Assembly: GCA_937952925.1 (NCBI GenBank)
Contig: CALFYA010000158.1
Location: 1-6,326 of the forward strand
Reading direction: 5' to 3'
Source of the DNA: an uncultured Moraxellaceae bacterium
Lineage (GTDB): Bacteria > Pseudomonadota > Gammaproteobacteria > Pseudomonadales > Moraxellaceae
Length of the DNA stretch: 6,326 bases
Of this stretch, positions 6,062-6,326 are shown in pieces. Numbering within the stretch: the first letter of the stretch is position 1; every line of letters starts with the position of its first letter. The notes under the pieces were generated by a model. That model was not told the DNA's origin and made no database searches. It worked only from the letters and a program-made list of their open reading frames with translations. A program made the translations under genes and the position numbers.

Positions 6062-6083
6062 ACACACCGTGTCGGTCTTTAGT

Positions 6084-6290
6084 GAAAAGCTACCTTTTCG
6101 TCACATTCAGATAAATCAGAAAAATAAATTATCCTTTAATGCCTTTTTTAATCTTTTAAATCTTTTCGGACTAACCAAGCTTTTGTTTTTGAAATGAAAA
6201 ACAGCTCGAAAAGCTACCTTTTCGTCATGAAAAGCTACTTTTTCGTCACGAGAAGCTACTTTTTGGTCATGAAAAGCTACCTTTTCGTCA
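6084..6290 (+). repeat. Iteron-like array: five copies of a 20-bp repeat
   Basis: The consensus is GAAAAGCTACCTTTTCGTCA. Copies lie at 6084-6103, 6208-6227, 6229-6248, 6250-6269 and 6271-6290. Copies 1, 2 and 5 are identical. Copy 3 has C to T at position 11. Copy 4 has changes at positions 3, 11 and 16. The last four repeat at exactly 21 bp, two helical turns, with one alternating base (T or C) between copies. Each perfect copy contains the inverted repeat GAAAAG-CTAC-CTTTTC. Such phased directly repeated sites with A+T-rich flanks are typical of iterons bound by plasmid Rep proteins of the Rep_3 type. No rep gene is in the window; it could start just past the right edge. Confidence 0.85.
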
Positions 6291-6326
6291 CGTTTGACTA
6301 AATCAAAATAATGATTTATCTTTATT
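6104..6326. other. A+T-rich candidate origin region without genes
   Basis: No gene is visible between 6010 and the right edge. Between the isolated repeat and the array (6104-6207) the DNA is very A+T-rich and holds a tandem 9-mer, AATCTTTTA then AATCTTTTC (6150-6167), of the sort found in duplex-unwinding regions. AGCTTTT (6178-6184) is an inverted partial repeat half-site. GATAAATCA (6110-6118) recurs inverted as TGATTTATC (6312-6320), so the array is bracketed by inverted 9-mers. After the array, TAAATCA (6299-6305) and TGATTTA (6312-6318) form a 7-bp dyad with a 6-bp spacer, which might be a rep promoter operator. An origin is the best reading, but no confident DnaA box was found. Confidence 0.5.

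Noticed and set aside
6129..6137. DnaA box
   Set aside because: TTATCCTTT matches only the first part of TTATCCACA and lies in A+T-rich DNA where such matches are common.
6084..6290. CRISPR array
   Set aside because: Adjacent copies are separated by a single base and not by unique spacers of about 30 bp, and the long gap between copy 1 and copy 2 holds A+T-rich DNA. Tandem iterons fit better.

Overview
The window reads as DNA from a Gram-negative gammaproteobacterium. The best fit is the Acinetobacter/Moraxellaceae neighbourhood, because the wax ester synthase aligns throughout with the Acinetobacter AtfA type as I remember it. That assignment is an inference and its confidence is modest. 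All seven protein genes lie on the + strand. The coding part is of roughly balanced base composition, while the last ~240 bases are strikingly A+T-rich.

Layout. Bases 1-55 look like the right end of an IS200/IS605-family insertion sequence, including the 3' hairpin of its omega (guide) RNA. It abuts a LysE/RhtB-type exporter gene that has lost its 5' end. Next come a wax ester synthase/diacylglycerol acyltransferase (691-2046), a small ModE-like winged-helix regulator with no molybdate-binding domain (2135-2548), and a tightly packed modABC molybdate ABC transporter operon (2685-4787). A good ModE-type operator lies just upstream of modA. After a hairpin and a plausible promoter comes a PHA-synthase-like alpha/beta hydrolase with serine as nucleophile (4897-6009), followed by a strong hairpin.

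The last ~240 bases hold five copies of a 20-bp repeat. Four are in tandem at an exact 21-bp period and one is isolated 124 bp upstream. Between and after them lies A+T-rich DNA. This is the architecture of an iteron-type replication origin or rep-gene control region, and a rep gene would be expected just past the window's right edge. The segment may therefore belong to a plasmid or chromid.

How the parts work together. ModA captures molybdate in the periplasm, ModB forms the membrane channel and ModC powers import. The ModE-like protein probably binds the operator ahead of modA. Neither the regulator nor the ATPase carries the molbindin (TOBE) domain that normally senses molybdate, so how this locus senses the metal is open. 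The acyltransferase and the PhaC-like hydrolase both suggest carbon-storage or lipid metabolism, but they flank the mod operon and nothing shows that the two functions are linked.
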